A DNA stretch of 14,237 nt from CAYGJN01 sp964350135. GTDB taxonomy: Bacteria > Bdellovibrionota > Bacteriovoracia > Bacteriovoracales > Bacteriovoracaceae. The notes below the pieces were generated by a model. The model was not told the DNA's origin and did not search any database. It saw only the letters and a list, made by a program, of their open reading frames with translations. Made by a program: the position numbers and the translations under genes. Shown one piece after another: positions 14,106 through 14,237 of the stretch; the stretch's first letter is position 1, and every line of letters starts with the position of its first letter. Where the stretch lies: contig CAYGJN010000074.1 in NCBI GenBank assembly GCA_964350135.1, positions 1-14,237 on the forward strand, written 5' to 3'.

Positions 14106-14237
14106 AGACTCATATAACCTTGTGGGAAGAAATGCCCATGAGGATCCATTTGAGATTTTAAAAACTTAAACATATCTTTTTGTTCAAAATCCCAAAACTC
14201 TTTGATAAATCGTTGTTTTAAAAGCCCTATGCCATGT
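14102..14237 (-). CDS. FAD-linked oxidase C-terminus (partial)
   Basis: Forty-four C-terminal codons, open to the window edge. HGIGLLKQRF at the edge matches the EHGIGLLK motif of the C-terminal domain of glycolate/lactate-oxidase-like flavoproteins (GlcD, D-lactate dehydrogenase class), and LKSQMDPHGHFFPQGY corresponds to the usual K-x3-DPxGILNPGK ending. Such enzymes oxidise 2-hydroxy acids with FAD; the exact substrate cannot be told from this piece. The usual Asn of the LNPG tail is Phe here (FFPQG). Its TGA overlaps the rsgA ATG, so it is the first visible gene of that operon. Confidence 0.75.
   Translation of the reverse strand, partial: HGIGLLKQRFIKEFWDFEQKDMFKFLKSQMDPHGHFFPQGYMSL

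Overview
The window is AT-rich, densely packed bacterial DNA. It carries many exported or lipid-anchored proteins, a cyclic-di-GMP gene neighbourhood (PilZ plus a degenerate HD-GYP-like protein) and at least one good sigma-54 promoter. This fits a Gram-negative, motile bacterium. The style of the proteins and the AT bias suggest a Bdellovibrionota relative such as the Bacteriovorax/Halobacteriovorax group, but that assignment is inference; no 16S or taxon-specific gene is present.

Layout. (1) 1-540: the first codons of a minus-strand gene behind a strikingly symmetric hairpin, then a VOC/glyoxalase-fold protein on minus. (2) 534-1098: the remains of a possible minus-strand gene interrupted by a TAG, overlapped by a short exported protein on plus that has its own candidate sigma-54 promoter. 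(3) 1141-3218: a sigma-70-like promoter, a small zinc-ribbon protein and the single-strand exonuclease RecJ, all on plus. (4) 3215-7609: a five-gene minus-strand run of PilZ protein, flavoprotein, lipoprotein, cyclophilin and pseudoreceiver/HD-GYP-like protein. It converges on recJ with a 4-bp overlap. The flavoprotein has its own promoter placed so close to the start codon that a leaderless mRNA is predicted. (5) 7644-8465: a lipoprotein with a minimal, divergent subtilisin-type catalytic core. (6) 8493-12426: a near-perfect sigma-54 promoter, a 1264-residue exported protein and a clear intrinsic terminator. (7) 12431-14237: a translationally coupled minus-strand operon: the C-terminus of an FAD-linked oxidase, RsgA, a CBS-pair protein and a small membrane protein, each junction an ATGA overlap.

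The most unusual object is the giant exported protein. After a signal peptide and a Gly/Lys tail it has a long coiled coil, then a region with glycine at every fourth residue, then a region with Tyr/Phe at every fourth residue, then beta-sandwich-like, alpha/beta and Lys-rich helical parts. The two tetrad-repeat regions share one four-residue period, and I know of no characterised protein with this order. Both sigma-54-type promoters in the window lie directly upstream of exported proteins, which suggests co-regulated production of surface or secreted products.

There is no stretch over 300 bases without a gene, and I see no rRNA, tRNA, CRISPR array, insertion sequence or phage gene.
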